Below, in pieces: positions 22,390-30,684 of a stretch of 64,000 bases of DNA (its first letter is position 1; every line of letters begins with the position of its first letter). Origin of the DNA: SpSt-501 sp037481615 (lineage in GTDB: Bacteria; Desulfobacterota; Desulfobacteria; Desulfobacterales; SpSt-501); NCBI GenBank assembly GCA_037481615.1, contig JBBFLI010000009.1; one strand, written 5' to 3'. A program made the position numbers and the translations under genes. The notes beneath the pieces are model-generated. The model ran no database searches. It saw only the letters and a list, made by a program, of their open reading frames with translations, and was not told the origin of the DNA.

Positions 22390-23889
22390 ATGGAACTGCT
22401 TTCGAACCTCGCCCTCGGCTTCGAGACCGCCGTCTCCCCGATGAACGTGCTCTACTGCCTCGTGGGCGCGCTGATCGGCACGCTGATCGGGGTGCTCCCG
22501 GGCATCGGGCCCGTGCAGACGATCGCCATTCTCCTTCCGACCACCTTCGCCCTCCCCCCCGTCTCGGCGCTGATCATGCTCGCCGGCATCTACTACGGCG
22601 CGCAATACGGCGGCTCGACGACCTCGATTCTGGTCAACGTCCCGGGGGAGGCCTCCTCCGTCGTCACCTGTCTCGACGGCCACCAGATGGCGCGGCAGGG
22701 GCGCGGCGGGGCGGCGCTCACGATCGCCGCCCTGGGCTCCTTCTTCGCCGGCTGCTTCGCCACGGTCGTGCTCGCCGTGCTCGCCGTCCCGCTCGCCGAG
22801 CTCGCCTTCCGCTTCGGGCCGGCGGAGTATTTCTCACTCATGCTCTTCGGTCTCGTGGGATCGGTCGTCCTCGCCTCGGGCTCTCTCCTCAAGGCCGTCG
22901 GCATGATCCTGCTCGGGCTGCTCCTGGGGATGATCGGGACCGACGTCACCAGCGGGGCCCACCGCTTCACCTTCGGGGTCCCTGAGCTCGCCGACGGCCT
23001 GGGGTTCGTATCCCTGGCGATGGGCCTCTTCGGGGTCTGCGACATCATCTCCAGCCTGGAGAAGCGGGAAAAGCGGGACATCCTGAAGAGCAAGCTCACC
23101 GGCTTCTGGCTGAGCCGCAGGGAGCTCAAGGACTCCGCGCCCGCGGTGCTGCGCGGGACCTTGCTCGGCTCGCTCCTCGGGATCCTCCCCGGCGGCGGGG
23201 CGATCATCTCCTCGTTTACGGCCTACATGGTCGAGAAGAAAAGCTCCCGGGAGCCGGAGACCTTCGGACGGGGCAACATCCGCGGGGTCGCCGGCCCGGA
23301 GTCGGCGAACAACGCCGCCGCCCAGACCTCCTTCGTCCCGCTCCTCACGCTCGGCATCCCGCCGAACGTCGTGCTCGCGATGATGGCCGGCGCGATGATG
23401 ATCCACGGCATCCAGCCGGGGCCGCGCGTGATTTCGAGCAACCCCGCCCTCTTCTGGGGGGTGATCGCCTCGATGTGGGTCGGGAACCTGATGCTCGTTA
23501 TTCTCAACCTGCCCCTGATCGGGATCTGGGTGCGGCTGCTCAGCGTCCCCTACCGGCTGCTCTACCCCGCAATCCTCGTCTTCTGCTGTATCGGCCTCTA
23601 CAGCGTGAACAACAACACCTTCGACATCGCCCTCACCGCCCTGTGCGGGCTGTTCGGCTATGTGCTCCACAAGCTCGACTGCGAGCCGGCGCCCCTGATC
23701 CTGGGCTTCGTGCTCGGTCCGATGATGGAGGAGAACCTTCGCCGCGGGATGCTCCTTTCGCGCGGCGACCCCACGATCTTCTTCACCCGGCCGCTCTCGC
23801 TTCTCTTTCTCGTGCTGGCGGCGGCGCTTCTGATCGGCATGGCGCTCCCCGGCATCCGCAAGAGCCGCAGCCGGGCGTTCGAAGAATAG
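22390..23889 (+). CDS. tctA: tripartite tricarboxylate transporter large permease TctA
   Basis: A 499-residue, 12-helix membrane protein. GALIGTLIGVLPGIGPVQTI near residue 30, YYGAQYGGSTTSILVNVPGE near 75, and LPGGGAIISSF near 275 (the duplicated P-G-G half-motif) are the TctA signatures; ESANNAAAQTSFVPLLTLGIPPN follows. It transports the receptor-bound solute using an ion gradient. Full length and intact. Confidence 0.93.
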   Translation: MELLSNLALGFETAVSPMNVLYCLVGALIGTLIGVLPGIGPVQTIAILLPTTFALPPVSALIMLAGIYYGAQYGGSTTSILVNVPGEASSVVTCLDGHQMARQGRGGAALTIAALGSFFAGCFATVVLAVLAVPLAELAFRFGPAEYFSLMLFGLVGSVVLASGSLLKAVGMILLGLLLGMIGTDVTSGAHRFTFGVPELADGLGFVSLAMGLFGVCDIISSLEKREKRDILKSKLTGFWLSRRELKDSAPAVLRGTLLGSLLGILPGGGAIISSFTAYMVEKKSSREPETFGRGNIRGVAGPESANNAAAQTSFVPLLTLGIPPNVVLAMMAGAMMIHGIQPGPRVISSNPALFWGVIASMWVGNLMLVILNLPLIGIWVRLLSVPYRLLYPAILVFCCIGLYSVNNNTFDIALTALCGLFGYVLHKLDCEPAPLILGFVLGPMMEENLRRGMLLSRGDPTIFFTRPLSLLFLVLAAALLIGMALPGIRKSRSRAFEE

Positions 23890-23911
23890 AAAAACGAAGG
23901 AGACTTGCGCG

Positions 23912-25357
23912 ATGACCTACCCGAGCGTTTACCCCACGGGGGTCACCCTCTACGACCCGGCCCGCTGCTGGAACGGTTACACGATCTTTCAGGCGAAGGA
24001 AGTCGGGGCGCTGCTGATCGACATGAACGGCGGGGAGGTGCAGCTGTGGAAGGAGCTCCACGGCATGCCCAACCGCGTGCTCCCCGGCGGCCACCTGATC
24101 GGCAGCACCGGCGAGCGCAGCACGGCCTTCGGCAGCCAGGACGGGATCGACCTCGTCCAGGTGGACTGGGACGGAAACGTCGTCTGGCGCTTCAACCGCT
24201 ACGAGTTCATCGAGGACCCGGGCGAGGAGCCGCAGTGGATGGCGCGCCAGCACCACGACTACCAGCGCGAGGGAAACCCCGTGGGCTATTACGCTCCGGG
24301 GCTCGAGCCTTTGGTGGACCGCGGCTATACCATGGTGCTCTCCCACAAGAACGTTCGCAACCCGCTGATCAGTGACAAGCCGCTTCTCGACGACACGATC
24401 CTCGAGGTCGACTGGGGGGGGGAGGTCGTCTGGGAGTGGGTCTGCAACGAGCATTTCGAGGAACTGGGTTTCCGGGAGGACGCGCGGAACCTCCTCTTCC
24501 GCAACCCCAACTGGCTCAAGACCGGCGGGGGTGTCGGCGACTGGATGCACATCAACTCGCTCTCGCTCCTCGGGCCCAACCGCTGGTTCGACGGCGGCGA
24601 CGGCCGCTTTCACCCCGACAACCTCATCTGGTGCGCGCGCGAATCGAACATCACGGCCATCGTGGAGAAGAAGAGCGGGCGCATCGTCTGGAAGCTCGGG
24701 CCCTACTACGACGAGACGCCGGCCTTGCGGAAGCTCGGCTGGATCATCGGCCAGCACCACGCCCACATGATCCCCCGCGGGCTCCCCGGGGAGGGGAACA
24801 TCCTCGTCTTCGACAACGGCGGCTGGGCCGGCTACGGAAGCCCCAACCCCGGCTCGCCCATGGGCTTCCGCAACGCGCTGCGCGACTACTCGCGGGTGCT
24901 CGAAATCGACCCGCTGACCCTCGAGATCGTCTGGCAGTACTCGCCCGTCGAGGCGGGCCTGGCCTTCCCCGTGGACGCGAACCGCTTCTACAGCCCCTTC
25001 ATCAGCTCGGCCCAGCGGCTGCCGAACGGCAACACCCTCATCACCGAGGGCTCGGGCGGACGCCTGATCGAGGTGACGGCCGACCACGAGATCGTCTGGG
25101 AGTACATCAGCCCGTACTGGGGCCGGATGCTCAAGATCAACATGATCTATCGCGCCTACCGCCTGCCCTATTCCTGGGTGCCGCAGCTCGATCCCCCCCG
25201 TGAGCGGCCCGTCGAGCGCATCGACGTCACCCGCTTCCGCGTGACGGGGGCTTCGCCTCCCGGTCCGCGGCGCGTGGTGCGGGTGCCCGGCGTGCTCCCC
25301 TACCGGCCGGATGCCGCCCTGTGCGTGAGAACCGACATCGGAGACAAAAGCCTTTAG
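23912..25357 (+). CDS. aryl-sulfate sulfotransferase-like beta-propeller protein
   Basis: A 481-residue protein with repeated propeller-blade motifs of the type DxxGxVVWxx: WDGNVVWRF, WGGEVVWEW, KSGRIVWKL, LTLEIVWQY, DHEIVWEY. Two histidine clusters (RQHHDY and GQHHAH) match positions where arylsulfotransferases carry their catalytic His. The family moves sulfate between phenolic compounds without PAPS. Unlike the periplasmic AssT enzymes, no signal peptide is visible, so it may be cytoplasmic. It follows tctA by 22 bases, suggesting that the transported substrate is handled here. Confidence 0.75.
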   Translation: MTYPSVYPTGVTLYDPARCWNGYTIFQAKEVGALLIDMNGGEVQLWKELHGMPNRVLPGGHLIGSTGERSTAFGSQDGIDLVQVDWDGNVVWRFNRYEFIEDPGEEPQWMARQHHDYQREGNPVGYYAPGLEPLVDRGYTMVLSHKNVRNPLISDKPLLDDTILEVDWGGEVVWEWVCNEHFEELGFREDARNLLFRNPNWLKTGGGVGDWMHINSLSLLGPNRWFDGGDGRFHPDNLIWCARESNITAIVEKKSGRIVWKLGPYYDETPALRKLGWIIGQHHAHMIPRGLPGEGNILVFDNGGWAGYGSPNPGSPMGFRNALRDYSRVLEIDPLTLEIVWQYSPVEAGLAFPVDANRFYSPFISSAQRLPNGNTLITEGSGGRLIEVTADHEIVWEYISPYWGRMLKINMIYRAYRLPYSWVPQLDPPRERPVERIDVTRFRVTGASPPGPRRVVRVPGVLPYRPDAALCVRTDIGDKSL

Positions 25358-25379
25358 GGGGGCTTCCCGGAGGATCGGC

Positions 25380-26222
25380 ATGGGGCTCGTTCTGTTTACC
25401 GTGAGCGGCTGCAGCCGCTGCGCCGTAGTCGGAAAATTCCTGCGCGAGCGCGGGATCGCCTGCGAGGAACGCGACGCTCTGGGTGAGGGCAAAACGGCCT
25501 TTGCCGAGTTTTACCGTGCGCACCGGGGGGCGATCGCCCGCGGGCGGGAAGGGGTCGAATTCCCCGTCCTGTCCGACGGCGACTCGGTCCGCCAGGGGCT
25601 CGGCCCCGTTCTGGCCTCCCTTCAGGGAGGGGCAAGGCTCGAGGCCTTCTTCCGTTGCGCCGAAGCCCCGCGGGGCTGGGTGTCGGGGATCGAGATCTCG
25701 GCGGGCGACGCCCGCGCGGCGGCGGACTTCTTTGCGGTCCTCGAGTTTCTGAAACGCGAGGGGCTCAAGCTCGAGGCCGCAACGGACGGCCGCAACGCCG
25801 CCCTACTCGAGGAGCTCTTCCGCCGGGACCTGGCGGACCGCGTGGTGATGCGGCTCCACGGCCCGCCCGATGTGCACCGGGAGACCCTCGGGGGAAAGAC
25901 CGGGATCGAGGAGATCGAAGCCGCGATGACTTGGGTCTGCCGCTTCCGGGAGTACCGCTTCGAGACCCCGGTTGTGTGCCCCTCTCCTGGGACACCGGCC
26001 CCGGGCGGCCCGCGGCCGCTCACGCCCGAGGAGGTCGCCGCCACCGCCCGCTGGCTGAGGGAGGCCACCGGCTCCCACCGGCAGCCCTATGTTCTCGTCC
26101 CCTGCCCGGCCGCCGCCGCGGAGCCGCCCTCTTCCCCGGCGCCCGCCTGCCTCGTGCGCCACCGCAGCGCCGCACGCACCTTCCAAGTGCTCACCGAAAT
26201 CGCCCCCTTTGCGGTTCGATAG
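25380..26222 (+). CDS. glutaredoxin-like protein with activase-like C-terminal region
   Basis: A 280-residue protein. The N-terminal 90 residues are glutaredoxin/ArsC-like: LVLFTVSGCSRCAVVGKFLRE with a CSRC redox pair and a FPVLSDGD strand. The middle part (GWVSGIEISAGDARAAADFF, EGLKLEAATDGRNAALLEEL, VVMRLHGPPDVHRE) recalls the second half of radical-SAM glycyl-radical activases, but the CxxxCxxC cluster motif is absent. Function unknown; perhaps a degenerate or electron-transfer partner. The end reads into a decaying region. It is cotranscribed with the arylsulfotransferase-like gene. Confidence 0.55.
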   Translation: MGLVLFTVSGCSRCAVVGKFLRERGIACEERDALGEGKTAFAEFYRAHRGAIARGREGVEFPVLSDGDSVRQGLGPVLASLQGGARLEAFFRCAEAPRGWVSGIEISAGDARAAADFFAVLEFLKREGLKLEAATDGRNAALLEELFRRDLADRVVMRLHGPPDVHRETLGGKTGIEEIEAAMTWVCRFREYRFETPVVCPSPGTPAPGGPRPLTPEEVAATARWLREATGSHRQPYVLVPCPAAAAEPPSSPAPACLVRHRSAARTFQVLTEIAPFAVR

Positions 26223-26244
26223 GGCCGCCTGAGGCCCGCGTCGG

Positions 26245-26608
26245 GAAAGCGATCCTTCTGACCCAGCCGGATGTGCGGGCCGTACAGTTGGCCAAGGGGG
26301 CCTTGCGGACGGGAATCGAGCTGTTGTGCAGAGAACACGACTTCCCGCGCCCCGCCCGGATTCTCCTCGCCGGCTCCTTCGGCAGCGCCGTCAACAAGGC
26401 CGATGCCTTGACCATCGGCCTGTTCCCGCCGATCCCCGAAGCGGACATCGAAGCCGTGGGCAACGCCGCGGGACTGGGCGCCGTTCTCGCCTTGTTCAAT
26501 CCGGCCTGTTTCGACGCCGCGCGCGACCTCGCCGCCCGCACACGTGTCTTCGACCTGGCCGCCCACCCCGACTTCCAGAAAACATTCATCGCCCATCTCT
26601 CGTTTTAA
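26245..26608 (+). pseudogene. 3' remnant of a DUF4445/RACo-type ASKHA ATPase gene
   Basis: The frame encodes ILLTQPDVRAVQLAKGALRT, then ILLAGSFGSAVNKADALTIG, then AVGNAAGLGAVLALF, then HPDFQKTFIAHLSF. These match, in order, the C-terminal ASKHA region of DUF4445 proteins, which use ATP to reductively reactivate corrinoid proteins. Full-length members are about 600 residues; only about 120 remain, with no ferredoxin domain and no ATG. A GTG at 26273 is the only start-like codon. This is a truncated remnant of corrinoid-dependent methyl transfer. Confidence 0.7.
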
Positions 26609-26959
26609 CGATCGGCGCCGAGAGCGATGCGGTTCCAAGGCCCGCTGGGGGGCGTACCGGAAGGCCCGCGGGGGAAAGAGCGGGGTCGGGGGGATCGCAG
26701 AGGAAGGTTTCCGCCCCCGGCCGCATCGATCAACGGGGGAGGCGCCTTCTTCCGGATGGATGATCGGCGATGATTTTGCGGGCGGCCGTGAGGGCGAGGG
26801 ATCTCGTCCTCTCGGGCCTCAGGGTTTTGAAACACCCGCCGACCGGGGGCGGTTCATGTTCCGTTCTACGGCCCGCCGGGGAGCGGAAAACCGCCCTCGT
26901 TTGCCGTCTGGCCTGCGGTATCGATCGCGAAATCCACTGCCGTCGCTGCAGCGGCCTTC
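26609..26959. other. non-coding, decayed stretch
   Basis: No protein-like frame spans this segment. On the plus strand FYGPPGSGK and KTALVCRLACGID occur near 26860-26920 but in different frames, so a P-loop gene is not supported. It lies between two gene remnants and is probably eroded DNA. Confidence 0.5.
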
Positions 26960-27400
26960 AGAACAAGTGCGTCGGCGGGGGAGGATCAAGAGGGTCGAGG
27001 GCGGGGGAATCCGGGCCATGGCCCCGACCGTGGCCCCGACGATGCCGGTCGAGGCGGCGGGCAGCACCCCCACGAACACGACGGAAACCCCATGCCCTCC
27101 CCGTATCAGGCCGAAAAGTTGTCTTATGGTCTCCAAGCAGGTCCTCGGCGGTGCGGCTCTTCTCGAGCACGATTCCCCTGAAGGCGAAGAGCGGGACGGC
27201 GATCAGGACTTCGTGGGGGATCAGACCGAAGGCCCGTTGCGCGAGCGCCCCGGGAAGCCTCGGGTCGAAGGCGCTCCGGGCCCGGCCGAGAAAGGCGAAC
27301 GGGGTCGCCTCCGGGGGAGCCGGCGTGAAAGAGAGCGGGTAGCCGATGAGAATCCCGAGGGCAGGGCCGCCATCAGGAGCAAATCGAGGGGCAGGGTCAT
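26960..27400 (-). pseudogene. dctM: dctM remnant: TRAP transporter large permease, frameshifted and truncated
   Basis: The ATG at 27400 opens MTLPLDLLLMAAL. The reading frame then shifts to ILIGYPLSFTPAPPEATPFA, AFDPRLPGALAQRAFGLIPH and EVLIAVPLFAFRGIVLEKSR. A second shift leads to METIRQLFGLIRGGHGVSVV and LPAASTGIVGATVGAMA. These are successive segments of DctM proteins in the right order. Only about 140 of about 430 codons survive and at least two frameshifts are needed. The ATG overlaps the dctQ stop (ATGA), preserving the original gene junction. Confidence 0.75.
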
Positions 27401-27735
27401 GGGCGGTGCTCGAGACGGGTGCCGGTTGTGAGGCGAACGAGGTCCGCCATCGTGCGGGAGACACCCTGGAGGGTGAGCAGGGCGCAGAAACCGGGGATGT
27501 GCGATTGCAAATAGAACGAGGCGGGAATGCCGCCCACCGAGACGGCTTTTTCCAGGATCTTCCGGGAGCAGAGCACGGTCGGGCAGGAAAACCAGAGGAG
27601 CATCCCCATGCCGGGGAAGAGGAAGACCAGGTGCCCGGGGAGATTCAGGATCGTTTTTCCCCGGGCCGGGCGGCGGGCGGAGAAGATGCCGACGCGAACA
27701 TGGCCGTCGGCGAGGAAATGGAGCGCCTCGAAAGG
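27397..27735 (-). pseudogene. dctQ: dctQ remnant: TRAP transporter small permease, 5' truncated
   Basis: EALHFLADGHVRVGIFSARR and the helices LPGHLVFLFPGMGMLLWFSC, GGIPASFYLQSHIPGFCALL and LQGVSRTMADLVRL match the C-terminal three quarters of DctQ. The normal first helix and start are missing, and the frame upstream is not DctQ-like. It ends at 27397 overlapping the dctM start. The two genes were a DctQM pair for TRAP uptake of organic acids, now dead. Confidence 0.7.
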
Positions 27736-27805
27736 GAGAGCCTCCGGCCGTTTCCGTCCCGAGGAGTCTGCCCCACCCCCTCGCGGCGCTACAACCGTTG
27801 AGCCT

Positions 27806-29845
27806 TCACGTCCGTTTCCGTTCGGAAAAGACTTCGGCCACCGCCTCCTGGACGGCGACGGGGTCGGCCAGGAACGGAAGGGTGATGTGATCGCCCTTGT
27901 TGTTTTGGCGGTTGTAGGCCATGGCGACCTCCAGGGCGTTCGGGTTGCAGGCCCAGCTGCGCCGCGCCACGCCCACCATGACATCCCAGCTCATCGCCGA
28001 GTAGAGAATCCCGTCCACCCGGCTGCTGCCGTCCAGGACCATCCCGAAGCCGCCGTTGATGGCTTTGCCGATTCCCGTTCCGCCGCCGTTGTGCAGGGCC
28101 ACGAGGGACATCCCCCGGGCGGCGTTCCCGGCGAAGCACTGGGTCGCCATGTCGGCGCAGACGTTGCTCCCGTCGCGGATGTTCGCGGTTTCGCGGAAGG
28201 GCGAATCCGTGCCCCCCGGATCGTGATGGTCGCGGCCGAGCATGATCGGCCCGACCTCGCCTGAGCGGACCATGGCGTTGAAGCGCAGCGCGATCCGCGT
28301 CCGCACTTCGGCGTCGGCGTAAAGGATCCTCGCCTGGCTTCCGACCACCAGCCGGTTCGCCTGGGCATTGCGGATCCACTCGTAATTGTCCCGGTCCTCG
28401 GGGCGGCGCGTCGGGTCGATGCATTCCATCGCCGCCTGGTCGGTGCGATCGAGGTCGGCGGGGTCACCGCTCAAGCAGACCCAGCGGAAGGGGCCGTAGC
28501 CGTAATCAAAGAGGGGCCCCATCAGATCCTCGAAGTACGACGGAAAGATGAAACCATCGCGGGTGTCGACGCCGTTTTTCGAGACCTCGCGGACGCCGGC
28601 GTCGAAAACGGCTTTCAGAAAGGCGTTTCCGTAATCGAAGAAAAAGGCACCTTGCCGGACGAGTTCCTGGATCACCTGGAAATGGCGACGGAGGCTCGCA
28701 TCCACGAGAGCGCGGAAGGCGGCGCGGTCCGTGGCCAGCAGGCGGGTGCGCTCTTCGAAGGTGATGCCCTGGGGGCAGTAGCCGCCGTCATAGGCCGCGT
28801 GGCACGAGGTCTGGTCGGAGAGCAGATCGATCCGGCAGCGTTTGTCCGCCAGGTATTCGAGCAGGTCGACGATGTTGCCGTAAAAGGCGATCGAGGTCGC
28901 GGCTCCGGCGGCCCGCGCCTCTTCGGCCAGCTTCACCGCCTCGGCGGGATCCGCGCAGACGGTGTCCACCCAGCCCTGCCGCTGGCGTGTTTCGATGCGC
29001 GAGAAGTCCACCTCGGCGATCAGGGATACGGCCCCGGCGATCTTGGCCGCCTTGGGCTGCGCGCCGCTCATGCCGCCCAGGCCCGAGGAAACGAACAGGA
29101 GCCCCCGCAGGTTCCCCTCCTCGGGGACCCCGCACATCTTCCGCCCGGCGCGGAGCAGCGTGTTGTAAGTGCCGTGGACGATCCCCTGGGGTCCGATATA
29201 CATCCAGCCGCCGGCGGTCATCTGGCCGTAGGAGGTTACCCCCATCTGCGCGGCGATTTCCCAGTCTGCGGGGTTGTCGTACAAGCCGACCATCAACCCG
29301 TTGGTGATGATCACCCGCGGGCTGTCCGGCCGCGATTGGAAAAGCCCCAGGGGGTGGCCGGACATCACGACCAAGGTCTGCTCCTCGGTCAGGATTTCCA
29401 GGTATTTCTTGATCAGGCGGAGCTGCATCCAGTTCTGGCATACGGCGCCGCTCTCCCCGTAGGTGATCAGTTCGTAGGGGTAGAGTGCGACGTCGAAGTC
29501 CAGATTGTTGTCGATCATCAACTGGAAGGCTTTCCCGGCGAGGCAGCGGCCCCGATAGGCGGAGATCGGCTTGGCCTTGAAAGCCCCGTGCGGCCGGAAA
29601 CGGTAGCCGTAGATGCGGCCTCGCGTGCGCAGCTCCTCGAGGAACTCGGGGATGAGTTGCGCATGATGCTGCGGCGGAACATAGCGCAGGGCGTTCTGGA
29701 GGGCGATTTCGGTCTGTCGGGGGTTCAGGCGAAAGCCCCGATCCGGAGCCCTGCGGATTCCGGGCAGAAACGGTTCCTGCTCCGGCAGATCGTCATCGAG
29801 CCTCACCTGCATCGATGCGGCAGGATGCGTGTCGTCCCCCCCCAT
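27806..29845 (-). CDS. hutU: urocanate hydratase (long form)
   Basis: A 679-residue enzyme of histidine degradation that hydrates urocanate to imidazolonepropionate using tightly bound NAD. Family blocks are intact: YGESGAVCQNWMQLRLI, GQMTAGGWMYIGPQGIVHGT, SSGLGGMSGAQPKAAKIAG, LSDQTSCHAAYDGGYCPQG and GPIMLGRDHHDPGGTDSPFR. Length matches the roughly 675-residue form rather than the 555-residue form. AGGAGGAGG precedes the ATG at 29845, which was preferred to a longer frame. hutH, hutI and hutG are absent here and hutC next to it is a remnant. Confidence 0.95.
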   Translation of the reverse strand: MGGDDTHPAASMQVRLDDDLPEQEPFLPGIRRAPDRGFRLNPRQTEIALQNALRYVPPQHHAQLIPEFLEELRTRGRIYGYRFRPHGAFKAKPISAYRGRCLAGKAFQLMIDNNLDFDVALYPYELITYGESGAVCQNWMQLRLIKKYLEILTEEQTLVVMSGHPLGLFQSRPDSPRVIITNGLMVGLYDNPADWEIAAQMGVTSYGQMTAGGWMYIGPQGIVHGTYNTLLRAGRKMCGVPEEGNLRGLLFVSSGLGGMSGAQPKAAKIAGAVSLIAEVDFSRIETRQRQGWVDTVCADPAEAVKLAEEARAAGAATSIAFYGNIVDLLEYLADKRCRIDLLSDQTSCHAAYDGGYCPQGITFEERTRLLATDRAAFRALVDASLRRHFQVIQELVRQGAFFFDYGNAFLKAVFDAGVREVSKNGVDTRDGFIFPSYFEDLMGPLFDYGYGPFRWVCLSGDPADLDRTDQAAMECIDPTRRPEDRDNYEWIRNAQANRLVVGSQARILYADAEVRTRIALRFNAMVRSGEVGPIMLGRDHHDPGGTDSPFRETANIRDGSNVCADMATQCFAGNAARGMSLVALHNGGGTGIGKAINGGFGMVLDGSSRVDGILYSAMSWDVMVGVARRSWACNPNALEVAMAYNRQNNKGDHITLPFLADPVAVQEAVAEVFSERKRT

Positions 29846-29918
29846 ATCCTCCTCCTTTGGCGAGCAATGCCGGCTCAGTCGAGTGTGAAGAGCCGCATTC
29901 GAATGCCTGCCCATTTTT

Positions 29919-29947
29919 TCGTTATCACCTCGGCAGAATCCTGTCAA
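29919..29947 (-). promoter_or_regulatory. probable sigma-70 promoter of hutU
   Basis: Minus-strand TTGACA (29942-29947) is a perfect -35 box, followed after 17 bases by TAACGA (29919-29924), a weak -10. It lies about 75 bases before hutU in the gap between hutU and the hutC remnant. Confidence 0.5.
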
Positions 29948-30042
29948 TCGGAGGACAACCCTTTTGAATGAAATGTATTTGGAGAGTCGGCCGGCGCGGA
30001 TGGCTTGTCATGTGCATGGCTCTTTCGAAGAGCCCGCGGGGG

Positions 30043-30318
30043 GACGACGACCTCCCGATCCAGCTCGGCCTTGGCTGCGTCAACCCGGCCGTCGCCCCGG
30101 TATCGGCCATCGAACACGGGGTCGAAGCGCTCATCCCCGAGCCCTGGATCCGGAAGCTGCTGCAGGTCGACGAGTCGGAGCCCTGTCTTGCGCTGCGCCG
30201 CAGGACGTGGACCCAGGGCCGCGCGGCGGCCTACGGCATCTTTTTCTACCCCGGCTCCCGCTACACGCCCGGCAGCCGATACCGTCCGGCCGACTCGGAA
30301 ACGGTGTCGCTGATCTGA
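30043..30318 (+). pseudogene. hutC: hutC remnant: UTRA domain of a GntR-family hut repressor
   Basis: LPIQLGLGCVNPAVAP, EHGVEALIPEPWIRKLLQVD, EPCLALRRRTWTQGRAAAYG and FFYPGSRYTPG follow the C-terminal part of HutC in order. The N-terminal winged HTH is missing, and about 20-25 residues normally found between NPAVAP and EH have been deleted. HutC represses hut genes and binds urocanate; this copy cannot bind DNA. It is divergent from hutU. The 150 bases to the next gene contain nothing I can support. Confidence 0.7.
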
Positions 30319-30466
30319 AAACCGCCTCCGGTGCGCCGGTGCCGGTTCCGGCTGCCCGTCCGCAGAAACGGGCTCGCCCCCCGCCCCGCGGCCCGGCGCC
30401 GGAGACGGACCGGGCCCGGGGATCGAAGCCCGGCATCGACCATCCGCGCGGGGGAGGGCCGGCGCT

Positions 30467-30682
30467 TCAGGGACGGCGGTCCCGGCCGGATCGGGGGTCG
30501 GAAAGCGGCGGGGCCTTGCGCTCGAAGAGGCGGCAGGGCTCGCCGCCCATGGCCGAGAGGACTTCGTCGGAGGGAAAGCGCGCGCTCTTGAACCCCATGG
30601 CACGGCAGCCGTGGGGAAAGCTCTCGTCCCAAGTGACGGCGTAATGGCGGCAGCGGCGGCAGTCGATGCGCAACGGGGCCAT
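30467..30682 (-). CDS. small conserved cysteine-containing protein
   Basis: A 71-residue protein. CRRCRHYAVTWDESFPHGCRAM (residues 8-29) has three cysteines spaced as in a small metal-binding knuckle, then GFKSARFPSDEVLSAMGGEPC with a fourth. The CxxC-HY-TWD-FPHGCRAMGFKS pattern is recurrent in small unannotated proteins of Desulfobacterota as I recall it, but no function is known. Its start is 2 bases after the stop of the PP2C regulator, so it is the last gene of the long chemotaxis-flagellar transcript. Confidence 0.75.
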   Translation of the reverse strand: MAPLRIDCRRCRHYAVTWDESFPHGCRAMGFKSARFPSDEVLSAMGGEPCRLFERKAPPLSDPRSGRDRRP

Positions 30683-30684
30683 GG

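Noticed and set aside
26860..26930. Plus-strand FYGPPGSGK and KTALVCRLACGID, suggesting a P-loop ATPase
   Set aside because: The two parts lie in different frames, with no Walker B or further homology, so it cannot be separated from chance.
28652..29971. 439-residue plus-strand frame antisense to hutU
   Set aside because: Composition and lack of any domain fit a shadow frame in GC-rich DNA; hutU on the other strand is fully conserved.
30281..30290. GCCGATAC as a plus-strand FliA -10 box
   Set aside because: No -35 box at the right distance, and it lies inside the hutC remnant with no late flagellar gene downstream.
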